From NCBI RefSeq assembly GCF_022539315.1, contig NC_066315.1, positions 48,837,174 to 48,901,173 on the forward strand: 64,000 nucleotides of DNA, given 5' to 3'. The notes under the pieces were generated by a model that was not told the origin of the DNA, ran no database searches, and saw nothing but the letters and a program-made list of their open reading frames with translations. Below are positions 25,616 through 39,200 of the stretch, one piece after another. Every line of letters begins with the position of its first letter. Position 1 is the first letter of the stretch. A program made the position numbers and the translations under genes. Source of the DNA: Serinus canaria. Taxonomy: Eukaryota > Chordata > Aves > Passeriformes > Fringillidae.

Positions 25616-28504
25616 AGCAGAACATGCTTAAAAATGGATTTTAAGGAGCTAAAGTTGCATATCCATATTTTATTCTCAACAGGAAACTGACAGTTTGTGA
25701 TATATTTAAAACTATACCCAGGTTTATTTGCAGATTCTGATTCTCCTCTAGGGATTTGCACATGGCTGGGGTTAAAAGTGGAGCATTTGTGATGCATGGA
25801 CGACAATGGGACATGGATATTGAAGAACAGATGATTCCAGCAGCAGATGCATCCTCATACGCAGTCACTTTGCCAGGGTGCAAAACCTGGTGTAACTGCA
25901 TTTTTTAGACTGACAGTAGGAGGTCACAGTATGTCATGACTAATTCTGACAATCACAGCCTACCTGAGGTTGTCATAGAAGTTAATGATGGATTGGTAGA
26001 AACTACTTCAGCCTCAGGCAAAGCCCTGGGAGGTTAACTACTAGGACAATCTCTAATAAGCTGCAAAAACCAGTTTATGGGCTACTTTGGGGATTAAATT
26101 TACTTTTTTAATAAAGAAAAACTTCACTAAGACATCATCCAGTCTTAAAACCAGGCTTTGAGACAGAGATCAGTGCATTTCCATTCATCACATAATTATG
26201 ACACATATCTAGAACATAGGAAACATGTTACAATTCATATTTATAGTTATTTTGAATTTATTTAAATTGCTAGAAATATCAGGTAACTTTGTCAGAAGAT
26301 TTTAGTGAAGGTCATATACAAATACCACTTTACCTCACTATACTATGACTTCTTACTGGAAACCAGCTCTGCACTAATGACTCAACATCAGCTCTTACTG
26401 GAAACAATAACTCTGCCTCTAAACACAAAATAGATTATCCTGGTTTAAGTCATGATGGTTTTGTCTGACTTTAAGTCCCTCATTATAGCCAAAACTCAGT
26501 TCACATTTTTTAGCTTGCCCAAGCTATGAAATTCTTTACTACTCTAACATATTCAATATTTACATTATAAAAATGCCTTTGATCCACAATGAAGACAAGT
26601 GGCCAGTTGTGCAGATGCTGTTGAATAGCCTGTGAATACACAGTATTTTCATAAGGGCATATAGTTCACAGCTTGTAAAATAAGGCAGAAAATCCCTTAA
26701 CCCTACAATAGTCTTGTTGTCTGACTTCAAAGTCAGTCATTTATATTGTTTACCTCAGTTGATACAGAGGTCAACTGACAGTAAATGTGCAAAATGCCAG
26801 TGTTTCTCAGAGCTGCCAGCACTGTGCTGCCATGAAACTTTCTTTCTTTCTTTGAAAACAGGCTCACCACTATGAAGTCATTTGCTTGCAACTCACTCCT
26901 GTAGTTTTTCATCTCCAACCAATTCTACAACCTAACCTGCAGAATATCTCCCCTTAAGGAAAAAGGCCTGAAAACTATTTGTAACTCAAGATGGCAAGAA
27001 ACTCATCAGCAGAGCTCCAGGAGCAGCTTGGAGACACTCATCTGCTACTGGCTAATGAGGAAGGATGCCTTGCTTCTGAAAGTGAATAGAAGAAAAATAA
27101 AAAACAAAAAGCCTAGAAAAAGAGGACTGCCCATGGCTTGTCTTTGATTTGGGGGTTTTTGTGGGCTTGGTCTTGTTTTTATTAGAAGACCCTTATTACT
27201 CTTCTAAAAGCCTAAGTGTAGCAATCCAAACATGAAAAATCTTTGAAGGATCCAAGTTTATCTGGCATCAAACCAGATTTACATGTAGGGTACAAGTCAG
27301 GTCCTCTTTTCTGCATGGAAGCAGGAAGAATAGCTCAGTATATATGTTATTAAACTGCCATTCTGCAGATCTGGACTAATTTCAAAGTTCAGTCACTGGG
27401 TATGGAACAAGAAAAACTCATTCTGGCCGAAAGCTCAATCTAATCACTGCTCATAAAAAATGCTAGTGTAAACTGAAGTGCAGTTAGTAAGTATTTAGTG
27501 AGCCAATTAAAAAATAATCCAATCTTGCAAGAAAGGACTTTTGAAGAGCTCAAAAGCAATGTGCCATAATTTACTTTCAATTCTTTGTGATATTGCATTA
27601 CTGGACAAATATTCTAAGAAATCAAGGGAGTTATTTTGGACTCATGTTGGTAGAACCAAGAAAAGACTTTAATTCTTTATTAACATTCTGTTCAAATATT
27701 AATAAGTTTAATCTTATTAAATCAGATTATCCATATTTTTGAAGACCAAGAAACTTATTAAAAATGAATTAAGCCAGAAGTTCATAACTGAGCTAAAATT
27801 TCAAGAAGTTCTAGTTGCATACTCCACAACAACAGAAAGACTAATTCCTTTCGTTTTATTTCGCTATTTTCTCTTATGTTTCCCTTCCTTTCATATTCCA
27901 CATTAAGTCTACACTGTCATGAACTTCAAAGCTGAGTGGAAACAAAGTGGAACAAACCTGAATTACCTGTCTTTGACACTCTCTTTATGATTGGAAGATC
28001 TGTCAAAGGCAAATAAAAGGGGGAGAAAAAGCACAGGTCTTTCCTTTTTTCAAAAGATATAATCAAAGAATAATTTAAGCTGAAAAAGACCTGTAAGACT
28101 GAATAAGACTATAAACCTAACACTGCCAAGTCCACCATTAAACCATGTCCTTAAGTGACACCTCTACATGCTTTTTATCATAATTACAGAAAGATTTAGT
28201 GAGTCAGACCAACATTTGGCTGTGAGATTACCATAAGCAACATTTGAACAGATTTTGCCATGACCATCACTATGCACTTAATGAAAGTACCAATTAAAGT
28301 AGTAAAAATATCTTTGAGCTTTACCTACACAGTAAAACAGAATTAGGAAATGACCAACAAAAGAATCCCATCATCACCAGGCATTGTATACTTAACTTTG
28401 GGTTTTCAAGGCATCTCCAGTTACAGCACTGAAGCCTGACAATGAAAAATGTACTATTAAAGATTAATCCCTTTCCTATCATGCATGCCTTTTATAGGGT
28501 TCAG
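25616..28504. other. Intergenic or intronic DNA, no gene seen
   Basis: No gene or recognisable repeat family. A minus-strand frame of 86 codons at 25641-25901 is unrecognised. Confidence 0.55.
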
Positions 28505-28673
28505 GTCAGGCATTGAAACAGGCTGCCTAGGAACACAGTCACCATCCCTGGAAGAGTTCAAGAAACCACTCAATATAGTAGCACTGTGTTTAGGTTGACA
28601 TGGTGGTGTTTGGTCAAAACTTGGGCTCAATAGTCTTGGAGTTCTTTTCCAACATCAATGATTATATGACTGT
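28505..28673 (+). repeat. CR1 LINE 3' end fragment abutting the ERVL remnant
   Basis: A short + strand CR1 3' end: 'GGCATTGAAACAGGCTGCC' near 28510, 'CACCATCCCTGGAAGAGTTC' near 28541, 'TTGACATGGTGGTGTTTGG' near 28596 and a terminal 'TTCCAACATCAATGATTATA' near 28645. ERVL-like sequence begins within a few bases of its 3' end, so either the CR1 inserted into the retroviral element and replaced its 5' side, or the two were joined by a deletion. Confidence 0.85.
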
Positions 28674-28679
28674 GTCAAG

Positions 28680-29906
28680 ATATTGGTGCCCAGGGGGAAA
28701 ACCTGGTACATCACATGAATGAATGCTCAGGTACCAAGACCTAGGCCATTGAAGAATATCAGATTAACCAAAAGGTAGATCAGACTGCTAATTGGCTCAG
28801 ATGTATCATAAGTGTGAGCTATTTTTAGCTCAGTGGGCCCATGACGCCTTGGGCCATAAGGAAGGGATGTCACCCACAGATGGGCTCATGACCAAGGGGT
28901 AGAACTTATCCATGGACATTCTCACAAGGGTTATCATGAGTGTGAAACATGAGCTGCAATCAAGCAGGACATCCTTGTCTGGAGGATGGTGTCTGCAGTG
29001 TAACAATGGAAGGCCTGGCAGGTTGGCTGTTACACACTCCCACCAACCCGCCAGGGCCGGGGCCATGTGCTTACAGTGGTGGGAGCAGCCACTGGATGGC
29101 CAGACACAGATCCTGTGCCCCAAGTCACCGCCCAGAACACTGTCCTGGGCCTTGAAAAGCAAGGCTTATGGTGATATGATACTCCAGAAAAAAAGAGAGA
29201 CAATGGGACTCATTTCTGAAAGAATTTAAAAGACCCCTGCCGAAAGAACAGGGCATAGAGTGGGTGTGTCACACACACCAAATTCCAGGAAAATCTAATG
29301 AAACGATGGATTGCTAAAGATGACACTGAGAGCAATCAGTGGAAGGAGTTTTAAACACTGGGGAACATATTTAACAAATGCTATTTGATTAGTCAACACT
29401 ACAGGATCTGCCAATCTGGCTGACACTGCCCAATCAAGACTTTCATATACTGCAGGAGGGGATAAAATTTCATAACATAGACATAAAAATGTGCTGGGTT
29501 ATTCGTGCCTCAGGCAAAGGCTGCCATCCATGGGATTGGTTTTTCTTGAGGGCCTCAGTGCACTAGGGAGGTAATGTGGGAGGGCAGAATTCTGATGTCT
29601 GCCTCAAGGGGATTTGATTTTGGGTGAAAATAACCAACAAATTATATTATAATATATTAACATCTATATAATGCTGCATGTTACCACTTTTATGGCAGCT
29701 AGCTGCCCATCACCACACTGAGCACCTCATGCTATCTTTCTCTGATAGAGCATGAAGTCAGAGACTAAATGAACTTAATGAAGTTTTGCAAGGATGGTAC
29801 ATAAACTAAGGGAATGATACCTCTGTGCATATCAAGTGAAGGAAAGGTGATGGTGTATGGAAAGAATTTGGCATGACATAAGTGGTTTTGAATAAGAGGC
29901 AGATAC
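28680..29906 (+). pseudogene. ERVL (class III) pol remnant, integrase region
   Basis: Degraded 3' end of an ERVL-type pol gene, + strand. An integrase core can be followed near 28830-29220. The segment after 'TGGCAGGTTG' (about 29018) reads as the first strand of the core, but the expected first catalytic Asp codon is GGC (Gly). The 'RDNGTHF' segment near 29196-29217, holding the second Asp, is present. Between them lies a TGA near 29170. Stops and small gaps break the frame throughout, and reverse transcriptase, gag and the 5' LTR are absent. The sequence continues without a gap into a 3' LTR of the same family. No env is present, as expected for ERVL. A 105-codon open frame at 28912-29229 is mostly out of frame with the old pol and is not a gene. 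Confidence 0.82.
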
Positions 29907-30487
29907 TGTTGTGGTTTTGTCTGTGGTAGAGTTGACTTTTTTCTCAGTAGCTGAAAGAGGGCTGTGTTCTGGTTCTGGATTTAGGATGGAAATAATGCTG
30001 ATAAGACATTGATGATTTAGTTGCTGCCAAGCAGTGCTTACCTTAAGTCAAGGATTTTTCAGCTTCTCATACTCTTCCAGAAAGCAGGTGCAAAGAAGCT
30101 TGGAAAGAACATCGCCAGGACAGCTGACCTGTACTAGCCAAAGGGACATTCCATAGCATGAAGTGTTTCCTCAGTATAAAAACTGAGGGAGGTGCCAGTC
30201 TCTGCTGTGGTGAGGGCTGAGCATCCCTCAGCAGGTAGTAAGCAATTTTACTGGTCATTACTTTTTTCTTGAGTTTTCATCATCTCTCTTCCTCTGTTTT
30301 TCATTAAAATTGTTGTTATATTTTACTCCCCCCCCCCCCTCAATTATTAAACTGTTCTTATATCAAACTGCAGGTTTTACATATTTCTCATTCTGTTCCG
30401 CATCCCAAGGAAGGGTGGGGAGACAGGTGTGGGAAGCAAGCAAGCACTTGTGTGGTACCTAGCTGCTGGCTGAGTTAAACCACAATG
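29907..30487 (+). mobile_element. ERVL-type 3' LTR
   Basis: About 580 bp directly downstream of the ERVL pol remnant, in the same orientation. It begins TGTTGTGGTTT and ends AAACCACAATG, a near-perfect terminal inverted repeat of about 9 bp in which the expected final CA has mutated. A TATA-like 'GTATAAAAACTG' lies near 30174-30185. Downstream there is a T-rich part with a run of 12 C at 30328-30339 and ATTAAA-type sequences (30303 and 30346). The body matches my memory of the LTR common to songbird ERVL copies. No matching 5' LTR is in the window, so the element is a 5'-truncated provirus. Confidence 0.85.
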
Positions 30488-33050
30488 GCAAGATAAAGTG
30501 TGCATTTTTGTGTCTGACCTATTTTGAACCTATATAGGGAACACAAGAGAAATAAAAATCTATAGTCCAGAAACTTGCTGTAAAGCTATTTCTTCATTAG
30601 CAGTTCTGTTCTTCAGCATTGTCCTTCTCTTGCAATTCCCCATGGTTTAATCTTTTTTTTATTTCCTTTCTTTTCCAAAAATATCCTCCCATGTTGCCAA
30701 CAGTTGCCAATGGCCAATTGTGCTGAAAATAGAGGCTATTACTCTCAGAGGGAAAAATGAAAGGAGTTGTTTTATCTAACACTGATAAATTAGCCACGTT
30801 TTTCTAAACTGTTTGACAGATTTCATTCTCAGTACATGACACTGAACTTCTATCACTAAGTCTCCAATAGGATAAAAATAGCAGTCAAAGGAAGTTCAGG
30901 CCCTTTGGGGTCAGCTGTCGTTCATGTTATGGAGGAGTCTAGATGAGTTTAGAAAAATAAAACAAATAAGGTTCCAAGGAATTTACCCCATAATCAAGGT
31001 AAAACTGGAGAATAATAACTTTTGATTAAAGAACTAGAAAAAACTTTTTGGTGGCATTTTAAAAGTGCTTTAGCATTTTACAAGATTCTACATTACATTT
31101 TATGATGCTTTTCCATAACAATCTAATCACAATAGCAAACATATCTTTTACATAACAAAAGAGGCTTCTCTGCCCTTCAGAGCTTGCTTACTGAAGACTG
31201 AGACTGCTGCAGATTACTTTTCAAATTCAGAAATTAATCTCGAACCATCTTTGTCCCCCACTTGCAATCTTGGGGAGAAAGTGTGACTGAACGAACTCTG
31301 AGTACAGTGTTAACATTTGCTAGCTTAGTTCACAAAATCAAAACCTCACTGAAGTGTGTTAGTCAGAGGCAAAGATTAATCTCCTATTGCCAAATTGCCC
31401 CTAATACCCAGTATATGCCCCTAATACCAAGTCCCATTTCCACATCTGAAAATCTCTCTTCTAAAAGCTCTGATAACTACTTTGTAAAAGGCAAACAGCT
31501 ACAAGCTTGCTAACTCCTTGTCATAGTAGGGTTTTCTCTCAGAGCCTTACCTATCACGCATACCAACCTTTTCTTTCAAATACCGTCTTGTATCTAGTGA
31601 CAGACTTCAGGATGGATTTGCTGAAATAATAGTAATCTTCACTCATAACCACATCTGCCACTTTCAACAGAAAAGCAATAAGAAGCACACTCCTTGCCCT
31701 AGAATTCCTACAGTTCCAAAGCTTTCATTCCTCAGCACCACAGCATCCACTCATTTCACAGCTGTCAGAATGCTTGCACATGACAATCAATAAGACTTCA
31801 TAGATGGAACGTACTATGAAGGTGAAGTTGTGAAGTTTTTCTTACTTCAATGCCAGAAAAAGAGGGAACCTTATAAAGCAACAACCATAACACAAAACCA
31901 AAACCAACCTCTGCTGCTTAAACAAATAAATATAATTATAGTCTTGCTGTTATCTCCTGTAGCCATTACAGAAGAGAGTGGCTTTCAGAAATAACACAGA
32001 GTCCTATTAGTACCAATCCTATATTTAGTGCAGGTCCAGAAGTCTCATGCAAGTCAGTAGCAAAGCTATGGAATACCAGCAAAGTTGGTTCCAGAGAGCT
32101 TATTCCAAGGGTAGGATTCCCTACCCATCATGCCATAAAGGAATACATAACCTGTTATATCATAAAATTACCTGCAAAGGAAGCACCAGAGCCATTGGTA
32201 GGAACAGCAGCATTTATCAAGATGGCCTTCACTGAACCAAAACTTAATGAGTTCCAGTAGAGGATATTCTTCATTATAAGTTCTTTATGGGGTTCTTAAA
32301 TACTGCATTGATCCAGCACAAGAAGTAAATATCTATCAATATATTCTCTCAACTGATATGGCTGGGTTGTATAGCTTTAAGTGCTACCCTTTAGTTCTTA
32401 AGGAGCTTTTCTAACTCTGAAAAAAAATTAATTTTTTGTACCTATATGAAACCCGCCTCTTGTTTTCTTCCTGAAGATTTTTGTAAAGGCTTCAGCAAAT
32501 TTTTCATTAGGTTGATTAGTAGTAACAGCTCAGAGTTCATTCAATGAAACATGACTCAAGGTGGTTAAAGAAAATTTAGTCCAGGAACAATTAAATTCTA
32601 TTCACAATTTTTATGCAGAGGAAAGCTGTTGAACATTCCCTGCTACTTGATTATACATTACTTCAATGATCCCATTGATTAGGTGACTTTTTAAATCAAG
32701 TAAGTATGTCCATTTTCAACTGTACTTTTCTGCACTTGATGATTTCTCTCTGTGCTCTGATGCATTTATTTCATTTTAATTGAAGAGGAAGGTTGTTAAA
32801 ATTCTGGGAAAGTATTTAGACTATATGAATCTTTAACAATGGTCAGTGATTAGCAAAGCCTTTTACATATTTAATGATGCAGTTTCTGGTAATGATACGC
32901 TGTTCACCATGCACATTGAATGTTGAAGTGATTACCTGCATCTAATATTGTTTTCCTGGTGAATTCAGAGTGATTCGTGCCATGAGTGGGCATGACAAAA
33001 CTCAACAATCAGGCTTGCTTTGAGTGACGATTGAAAGTACTGAGACAACT
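30488..33050. other. Intergenic or intronic DNA, no gene seen
   Basis: No gene. A 20-bp imperfect tandem repeat occurs near 31395-31434, with 'GCCCCTAATACC' present twice. The rest is unique-looking AT-rich sequence. Confidence 0.55.
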
Positions 33051-33270
33051 CAGAATCACAGAACAATTTTAGGTTCAAAGGGACATCATGGAGACATGCA
33101 GCTCAACCTTCTGCTCAAAGCAAGGCCAGCTTCAATTTAGATTCGTTTGCTCAGTCTGTGGTCTAGTCAAGTTCTGTCAAAACACCAGTGCAAAGAATCT
33201 ACAATCACTTTGGGCCCTGCTCCAGTACTTGGAGATAATAATGGAGAATTATTTTCTTTTTAATCCAGAT
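33051..33270 (-). repeat. CR1 LINE 3' end fragment, minus strand
   Basis: The + strand begins 'CAGAATCACAGAACAATTTT' then 'AGGTTCAAAGGGACATCATG', the reverse complement of the CR1 3' end, and continues with 'CAACCTTCTGCTCAAAGCA' near 33104 and 'CAGTACTTGGAGATAATAAT' near 33222. The order fits a CR1 copy read on the minus strand. It is moderately diverged and 5'-truncated at about 33270. Confidence 0.8.
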
Positions 33271-36200
33271 GACAACAAGTTGGGCTGTGAAACACTAGCA
33301 CTCCACTGAGGCTAGCCAGTTTCTCAGCTACCATGTAGTCCACACTCACAAGCCATGTCTCCTTGGTTTGACTAAAAGAGTACTGTGAGGAACCACAACA
33401 AAAGTCTTATTATGGCATACAACTTTCATTGCTCTTGTCTTGTTTGCAACAGAGACAGTCCAATCCCCCCACAGAAAGCAGCCATGTCAGTCAGGTATAA
33501 TTGGCCATTGTAACATTGATGATAGATGTCCCCAGTCAGTCCATCATGTACCCAGAGGTGGCTTCTCTAAGAACATAGAGAAGAACATATTTCATAGCAT
33601 AAAGGTAACACTATTTGGGTTGTTGTTATTCTTGCCTTTGCTGAAGATGGGAGGAACATGCACCTTTTTCCCGACATAGTGCTCTCTTTTTTGATTTGGA
33701 ATGCTTTTTTATTTTCCAGCTCTGAAGAATTCTGAGGAGTTCTTTCCTCCTCACTGCATCCTGCCTCCATTTGTAAATTGCTGTTGAAAGAAAAGCACTG
33801 TCTTTTTTCCACCCCTCTGTCAAATTTTCTTTTTTTTTTCTTCATGTTACCTATTGTCTATCACCTACTTATTTCCTTACAACTGCAAAGATGATCATGT
33901 CTTCCCACAAGCTAATTTCTTTCTTCAGACCATATTTATCAGGAACAAAACTGCAGTGTTTTCTCTGTGGTAAAAGGCCATATTCAGTAAATGTGTGGGA
34001 TCTTGGTACAGAACGGCCTCTCACTACTCTGGAAATCTCAGAATCACAGTAATCTAGTCAAACTGTTTGCTGTCTGATAAAGCCTAGCCTGATAAAAAGC
34101 TAACAGACATACAAAATATCACCCATAGCCTAAAATAAAAATGGTAATACAAAGCAGCCCAATGTCTATCAATGCTATTTCAGTGCTCAACTTACAGAAA
34201 TAGAAGAAAATCATAATCTTCAGATAATTTTCTAACAATGAACTAGTGAAACACTTGGCATATTATGAATTTAAATCTAGTGCAAAAGAACAGCAATCTG
34301 CTGACTCTTTCTGTGACACCCCCTAGAAAAGAATAAAACACAATCATTTTCACCAGCAAGTCGGTACTTTGGGGAAAGAACAATTACATGTGTTGTGCCC
34401 TGATAAATTACTTTTTTCCAGATGAATACTATCCCTTCACATTATAAGACTTGTCTAGAAGCCCCCCTCACCTATACTAAGACCTTGGAGAAAGTTCTCT
34501 GTTTTCACAACCAGCTTTCAGATGAATCACATCTGCCTTCCTTGCTATAAGTGCTGTCACCTTCTCAAGGCTTATAATTCTTTCAAGTCCTAAAAAGTGT
34601 TATGCTTTTATAAAGTCCAGATTTTTATTTTAATAAAGAAGATTCATGGCACAATAATGTCCTATTTGAAAATGTAACATTTGAAATGCATAATTCAAAT
34701 ATATGGAAGGTTGTCTCCTGCGGCTTATACTAAACATCTGACTGATGTTCTGTCCCTGATATCTAATAATCCTTTCAATGGTCAGAAGCTAAACATATTT
34801 GTTATGTGACACTGAAATAAAGTCTGTAAGTAGAACTTAATTTTTTCTGTGGGTTTCCAACTAAGCAAACAAAGAAAGTTATTTCTTGGTGCATCCTTTC
34901 TATGAAAAGAAAAATTCAAATAAACCTCTCACTATGTAATATTAAATTATACTAATTAGACAATTACCTAGTATAACCTATAAAAATATAATTCAGGAAA
35001 GATGACAAGTCTATTGCCAAAACTGTTATGAGGGAAAACTCTTGAAGGAATAACTTGACACAGGGAAATTATAAGGTTCATTAATTGAGAAAGAGGATTA
35101 GGCTGTCTTGGACAGTGCAGATGTAGAGGGGACTTAATTATTTAAGGGGTTATAAAAAGAGCTCAATCTCTATTATACCAAATTTGCCCCTCTTTAAATT
35201 TGCCAGAAGGTATAACAAAGAAAAGATATTGAAACTTATAGAAGGAAAAGTCCTAACCCAACCCATGGGGAGGAGAATATTCTTCATATTCACAAGAGAA
35301 AGACCAAGAATAACAGTGAAATAATGAACATATATCTAGGGAAATTTTTCTCCCAGATTCTTTCAAAATGCAGAAAGCTTGTAATTGTATTATCAATAGA
35401 CAGAATAAACAATATGGCACAAAGTAAAATTAAAATTTATATGAATCATAAACATCAAAATATTACATATGCCTAGATCACAAACACCTCCTTGTTTTTT
35501 GGAACCATGATCTGCAGTATGTGTGAACACGGCACCTTATCCTTGGATAACCTCTCTGAATTTCTCACATGAAATCTGGTAAAGACTTTCATAAATCTGT
35601 TCTTTATTCCTACTTCTGATATCAATGCAATGCCATTTCCTTAAAATATCCAATAAAGTAGAATTTACTATGCTGCCTTTAAGGTCTTTCAACTATCTAA
35701 TTTTTTACTTCACTGTTCCCTAATCTCAGATTTAATTGTATTTACTTTGCTGTATTCATCTTCCCATCTGTCTCTACATTACATCTGTACAATTTACACA
35801 GCATATTCCACAATGTCCTCTTACACCTTGCGTAGTCATGCACGAAGGTACCATGTGGAGCATCTGACACTTTCCAATTCCATTCCCAGATTCATAACTC
35901 CTTTCCACATCAGGATTCTCAGCTCCATATTCTCCCATTCCCTCATATACCCAGAAACACATTTCATGTTTTGCTCTACTATCAGTAACTTGGAAATCCA
36001 ATCTCATAAGGAGCAATGAGATTAAGCACCCCATCCACCTAATTAAAGTCAATTTGGAAAACAATACTTGAGCTCTCTGAAAATATTTTAAACATGCATG
36101 CTAATCACCCTACTACAAGCAGTGTAACACTTTTATAACTACTGAGAGCTGTGAAGCATTGTACTGAATAACAGACTCCCTGAACATCTTGTGTATCTGT

Positions 36201-39200
36201 AAAGAAAAAGAAAATCTTTACTGTTTTTCTAAGTAATTTATAGTCCTTTCTTCAATCCCCTTTTGTTAAAAAAACGAAATGATTGAATCTTTTTTCGTTA
36301 AGTGTAGTTGCACACAAAAGGATAAAGTCACAGACACCTGACTGTAGCACTGAAAAGCCAGCATTTCTAATATTCATATAGAGGCAGAAAACCAAATCTA
36401 AACTCCCAGGAGCTTCTGTCAACTAACACTGCAATTGTATTTTCAGCAAGTCCTTGTATATGTGCTCATACATGAATATGTGCCAATATACACTTACATA
36501 AATCCTTCCTTAGTGAAGAGGGAGAGTGTCTCAAATTTTTCCTTCAGTTTTTCTCTGCCAGCTGGCTGGGTGAGCTGAGGACAGCAGGGAACATACAAGG
36601 ATTTTAATATTTTAGGGACCTGTCATTTCAAGGATAAACTTTTTATTGCAGTATTCTAAGAGCCAAAAATTAGATTGGCCCTCATGCACCCAGCAGTCAG
36701 AGCAGCAGAACAGCCTGATCCCTGGGCTGTTCCATAGTTCCATAACCCCAGTAAATCCTGATTCTTAGAAGAGACTTGAAAACTTTTCCCCATATATTTG
36801 TTTGCATGCACAGTCAGGAGTAGTTCTAGATTCAAGTGTGGAAGTTTATGAGAACTCATGGATTAAGTTTACTGCTATTCCTTTTAAAGTATAGTTAAAA
36901 GGACTAGCCCATAGGTCTGACATTAACAAAAGATCTTATCCTGATCACAGGACACACTTAAACTGCAAATTGTGATCACAGCATGGATCCTGGAGCTAGT
37001 TCAGATCACTCTAGCACCTACTAGTTCCTAAAACAATGCAATAGTACCCTTGTGGTGCAATGGCCAAGGAAAGATGTACTGCTAAAAGGTAACATGAAAA
37101 GATATATATACCTATTTCAGGATCATTTTGGAATCTGGCAGATCACTGCTTGGATGCACAAGGATTTTGCTGCTTTGGTTTGATCCATCTCAGGTACCTC
37201 TGCATGATCCCCACTTGCTTAGTGCAGACATTCTGAAAAAAGCTGCTGTGTAGGACACTGAAAGAATTAAAGCTCAGAGAACGGAGATGACTGCTAGGTG
37301 TAGATTTCAAGCCTAAACAGGATCCTAACTGGCTAGTTTGAGACGGCTTCTAAGAAAGGCATCCACCTTTTGGAAGGCAGTTGGTAACAGCTGAAAGAGA
37401 CAGACTGACTCAGAGTCAGAAGGTCTGTAGTTTGGATGAGACCACTGTTAAATGAGGTAAAACTCTGGGCTGTTTGTTAAATTAATTTTAAATTGTTCTA
37501 AAGGTTTTTCTCATTTAATCAGATGGTTTTCAAATAGCTTTCAGTGAATCCTTCAGTGAAAAAATTCATATCCACTGGTAAAGCAAACCATTTGCAATTT
37601 TCCTTAAAGATTTACTTATGCTCCCTTGTGCTGAGCAGTTATCAATTCTGATTAAAAAATCCTTTACTTTTAGTGACATGATGAAATGGAGTCTCAACAG
37701 ACCATCTGCACAAAAGGGCAGCATTACAGCTTCTAACTTTCTAGCAGAAACTTCAGGGAAGGTCTAACCTCAGATTATGCAACACATGAGACAGCAGCCT
37801 GTCTCAGAAAGATTGCCACACTAGAATATTTTAAGCAGCTTTAGATCAACATGGGAAACTGGAAGGTTACAGCCATGGAGCACTCTTGCTTAATGCAAGT
37901 CTAATTTTAATATTTGAGTTTGTTCTGAAGGAGCTCAGTATCCTTAGATGAAAACTGACTTTTGTTTTGAAGGGTCTGGATTCAGAACTTGCTCCTGCGA
38001 ATCCATTTAAATCAGTTACTGTGGCATGCTATTTAGAAGGAGACATCTTAGAAGTTGGCCTTTTCTGGAACCTAAGTGCAGGCTATCAGGAACCTGCTGG
38101 GGGCACCTCAAAGCCAGCAGACATCTACAAACCAGACATCCCACATGTGGACATGTACTATAAACATTCTGGTATAGTAAAGTACAAATCTACCTTCAGG
38201 AATATTTTAAACAAATGGTTTAATCCTATCTGTGTATTTTAAATCCCACACCTTTTCTATGCATACTTTATGGATCTTGCTTCATGGTGTTGTACACAGA
38301 GACTCAAAGTTCAAAACATTCATTCCTTGTTCTACAGAGCATAGATAAACAGGTACCACCACTCTAGTGCTTGATAAAACTTCAGGATATATTATTTCCA
38401 GAGTACGTCATCTCAGTGAACACAGTTAATGGCCAAAACGAATGTATTATTCTGTTATTTCAGCTGTATTAGACAAACGTAGTTGAGAATTTCCATGAAA
38501 AGACAGACAGAAAGATGTTGCTACCTTCCTGCTAGTCCACCCTGAGAAAAATAGGGCTGCATAAGGATGGTCTCAAAAAAGCTACAGTGGGATGACAATA
38601 GCTGTTTCATTACTACAAAAATTTCTACCGTGTTTGAGGTTTGTTTACTTGTTTTGCCAAAAACACAATCACTTAATGGTAAAAACAAACAGGGTTTTGC
38701 CCCAAGGAAGACAAAACCTAAGTACAGTGAATGAGACAAATGCAGGCCAGACCCATAATCTCTGTCACTCAACCTATACTGTAAACTATTTGCATATGTA
38801 TCACCTATTTTATTTTTTTTCACAGGGATTCATTCCTGCTGCCAAAGCTGCCAAGGTAGTTATGAGAGTCATGGGATCAGCACTGTCAAACACCCAGAAA
38901 ACCCACATTAAATTTCTGGGTCTCTACATGTATGACAATGTACACAGAGTTGCACAAACACCTCTCAACTGTATATCAAGCATTTACTTGTGAAAATCCT
39001 GCTTATAAATTAGAAGACCACAAGTCATCCAACTGGCAAAAGGCATGAAGGGCATTGTAGGAGAGAGGGAATCTTTGCTACTCCTGGGCAACTGCTAATA
39101 AAACAAAGGATTAGCAACAAAGCCAGGCATTTATTTGCTTATTTCCTCTACACAGACACTTGTTACTTAGAGGAAATTAAAAGGAAAACTTAGATGCTAC

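Noticed and set aside
28912..29229. 105-codon + strand frame inside the ERVL remnant
   Set aside because: It runs mostly out of frame with the old integrase; it is a by-product of the degraded pol and not a gene.
35040..35340. Possible very old CR1 trace
   Set aside because: Only scattered similarity to CR1 blocks; too weak to annotate without an alignment.
38826..38855. Possible 30-nt micro-exon after a T-rich tract and CAG
   Set aside because: The donor (AAGGTAGTT) is weak, the peptide is low-complexity (Ala/Lys) and nothing else supports it.
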